5,683 bases of DNA from Prevotellaceae bacterium (GTDB lineage Bacteria > Bacteroidota > Bacteroidia > Bacteroidales > UBA932). Made by a program: the position numbers and the translations under genes. Every line of letters begins with the position of its first letter. Position 1 is the stretch's first letter. Positions 3,812-5,683 of this stretch are shown piece by piece. The DNA lies in contig JAIRLF010000248.1 of assembly GCA_031259655.1 (NCBI GenBank), positions 1-5,683 of the forward strand, read 5' to 3'. The notes under the pieces were generated by a model. That model searched no databases and had not been told where the DNA came from. It saw nothing but the letters and a program-made list of their open reading frames with translations.

Positions 3812-5683
3812 TTAAAACCTCATATTCAAGTCTATACCGAAATGGAAAGGCTTGCCTAATTGTCCGAAAGAATTGCCGAATGTTTTGAAATAAAATGTCG
3901 TATATTTTGAATTTAACATGTTTTCGCCCCATACACATAACGAAAACTTGCCTTTTTCAAGCGATATCCGTCCATTTAGCATCGAATAGAATTTTTGGGA
4001 CACATCGTTGGTTTCGTTCCAATATATTTTCCCTGCTCCGGAATATTTACCGCTGATTAAAAGCCTGTCAATAAACAAATTTTTGAAATGAATAGTATAA
4101 ATGGCAGTGGCAGACAAAGTTTGTTTGGGAACAAAAGGCACGTATTTGCCGGAATAATCAACGAAAGAATTTTCGTCAACTTGTTCCTGATATTCAGTGA
4201 ATTTACTCTCGACATATCCGTAGCTTAATCCTATTCCGAAACATCTGAACGGATGAATATCAGCCTCAAATTCAAACCCTTTACTTTGCGATTCGCCTGC
4301 GTTTTTTATCATCCGGCCCTGTCCGTTGGGAGCAAATTCTACAATTTGCTGGTCGCTGATATCCAAAAGAAACAATGTTGCGCCCAGATTCATTTTGCCA
4401 TCTAACACCGATATACGTCCTCCAACTTCGTAGTTCCAACTGTATTCCGGTTTGAACGAGGTCGATTTCTGTATGTCAAATTCAGCAGATTGCTGCGACC
4501 TCATCTTGGTTTCTATCAAATCCGAAAACATTTGAAGATTGTAACCTCCGGCTTTATATCCTTTGGAAACAGAAACATACGCAATATTTCCCGCTTTCTC
4601 GTAACGCACGGAAAATTTCGGCAACAACTGCGTGAAATCCATCTTTTCGTTACCGGCGATAGTGTCGTTTTTTGCGTATGGTCGCACAGTTTGACCCATG
4701 CGAATCTCACAATCGAATACACTGTTTGTAAAATGCTCTAACGAAACATGTTCGTAATCGAAACGTACACCTGCGGAAACAGATAAACCTTTAAGCAGGA
4801 AATTGTTGAGCGAAGGTTGTAAAAAGGCTGCAAAACCGTGGTTTTTAGTGATATATTCTCCAACTACCGGAATAGTTTCGTTAATGATTGTCAAGGGGAA
4901 AGGCATCCCGGAATTGTTTATATTGTCTTGAATAACAGCGATTCCGTCTTCTTTAAACGTTACTAAACTTTCGGTGTTCATTTTCTGAGAAAATCCCGAA
5001 ACGCCGCCAATCCATTGAAAATTACTTTCTCCGGTAGAACGAATCGTAATCTCTTCGTTGAATGCGTTCAGTTTTTGCGACTGAAACAGGGTGAACATCG
5101 AAGCCGGCGAAAAATCCTGGTCAAGAAGCAGAGAATCTTTCAAAAACTGATGACCTGTTGTTGATGCGATTTTGAAGTTTTTGCCTTGATATTCAACGCG
5201 CATGCTGTTGTTTACTACATTTCTGCTATAGTATGCCAAATCGTTGTAATTGATTGTGTCGGGCAGATTTGTAGCGAAATTGTATTTTCCGTAAGCATAG
5301 CCGTTCTGGTCGGCATATTCGTAGCTTCCTATATAGTTCAACGAAAGTTTTTCCGAAGGACGCCAACTTGCATTAGCCCGCAACGAAGCCGATTGCGCTG
5401 CTTCTATTTTGTTTTTTTCGTATGCCGCAGGAAAAAGCGTTCCGGCAAAATTGTGATATTCCGGACGATAATCGGGATTTTGATTTTTAAGAAAACCTCC
5501 CGAAGCCGAATAATTTCCGCCTAACGAGAAGGCAAATTTTTCGCTTGGTTTGGCATAATGAGATAGTTGGACTTTCGTGAGACCATAGTTCCCCAGCGAA
5601 AGTTTTGCCCTCGTGCCTTGATAGTCATAAGGCGAAAGTGTGTAAATGTTTATCAATCCGCCCATTGAGTTACGCCCGTACAA
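3812..5683 (-). CDS. TonB-dependent outer-membrane receptor, C-terminal 623 residues
   Basis: Such receptors are 22-strand outer-membrane barrels that import siderophores, haem, vitamins or other large substrates using TonB-ExbBD energy. The frame is open to the window edge, and its first visible codon is a TTG coding an internal Leu: LYGRNSMGGLINIYT is the conserved end of the plug domain. The signal peptide, TonB box and most of the plug are therefore outside. The barrel follows, with VSKGYKAGGYN near residue 372, NYEVGGR near 417, NAGESQSKGFEFE near 461, ENMLNSKY near 587, and the terminal RF typical of Omp85-assembled barrels. VSKGYKAGG is common in iron-complex receptors of the FyuA/FecA kind, so a siderophore is a reasonable guess, but the substrate cannot be read from this. 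A terminator follows directly and no SusD gene is downstream, which argues against a SusC-type glycan importer. Confidence 0.93.
   Translation of the reverse strand: MYGRNSMGGLINIYTLSPYDYQGTRAKLSLGNYGLTKVQLSHYAKPSEKFAFSLGGNYSASGGFLKNQNPDYRPEYHNFAGTLFPAAYEKNKIEAAQSASLRANASWRPSEKLSLNYIGSYEYADQNGYAYGKYNFATNLPDTINYNDLAYYSRNVVNNSMRVEYQGKNFKIASTTGHQFLKDSLLLDQDFSPASMFTLFQSQKLNAFNEEITIRSTGESNFQWIGGVSGFSQKMNTESLVTFKEDGIAVIQDNINNSGMPFPLTIINETIPVVGEYITKNHGFAAFLQPSLNNFLLKGLSVSAGVRFDYEHVSLEHFTNSVFDCEIRMGQTVRPYAKNDTIAGNEKMDFTQLLPKFSVRYEKAGNIAYVSVSKGYKAGGYNLQMFSDLIETKMRSQQSAEFDIQKSTSFKPEYSWNYEVGGRISVLDGKMNLGATLFLLDISDQQIVEFAPNGQGRMIKNAGESQSKGFEFEADIHPFRCFGIGLSYGYVESKFTEYQEQVDENSFVDYSGKYVPFVPKQTLSATAIYTIHFKNLFIDRLLISGKYSGAGKIYWNETNDVSQKFYSMLNGRISLEKGKFSLCVWGENMLNSKYTTFYFKTFGNSFGQLGKPFHFGIDLNMRF

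Overview
The window looks like chromosome of a member of the Bacteroidota, most likely the order Bacteroidales. The grounds are two perfect matches to the Bacteroidota promoter consensus (TTTG, 17-21 nt, TAnnTTTG), a PheT protein that reads like the Bacteroides form, a TonB-dependent receptor of the type common in this phylum, and AT-rich spacers without strong Shine-Dalgarno sequences. Every supported gene is on the minus strand, so transcription runs from right to left.

From right to left: 3812-5683 is the C-terminal 623 residues of an outer-membrane TonB-dependent receptor, cut by the window edge in its plug domain. A clear intrinsic terminator follows at 3752-3786. The spacer 2956-3811 (about 850 nt) holds a 10-bp tandem repeat, a possible promoter with a candidate 43-residue single-span membrane protein (3375-3506), and a 137-bp MITE-like element (3071-3207) with 20-bp terminal inverted repeats and an 8-bp target duplication. 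The MITE lies a few bases upstream of a consensus promoter that drives pheT (514-2955), the phenylalanyl-tRNA synthetase beta chain. Left of pheT, 69-513 is a cluster of short palindromic repeats. Three of them carry a GTAG tetranucleotide directly 5' of the hairpin, as REP sequences mobilised by RAYT transposases do; a fourth has GTAG offset by 2-3 nt. Next to them is a 14-bp tandem array derived from one hairpin. At the extreme left a second consensus promoter (36-68) points off the window and probably drives a gene whose first codons are at 1-18.

The two main genes are functionally unrelated: one is core translation, the other nutrient import. The terminator and the separate promoter show that they are transcribed independently. 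The unusual content is in the spacers: REP-like hairpins in an inverted pair, a MITE with preserved target duplication, and a possible small membrane protein missed by ordinary length cut-offs. No complete new multi-gene system is visible.
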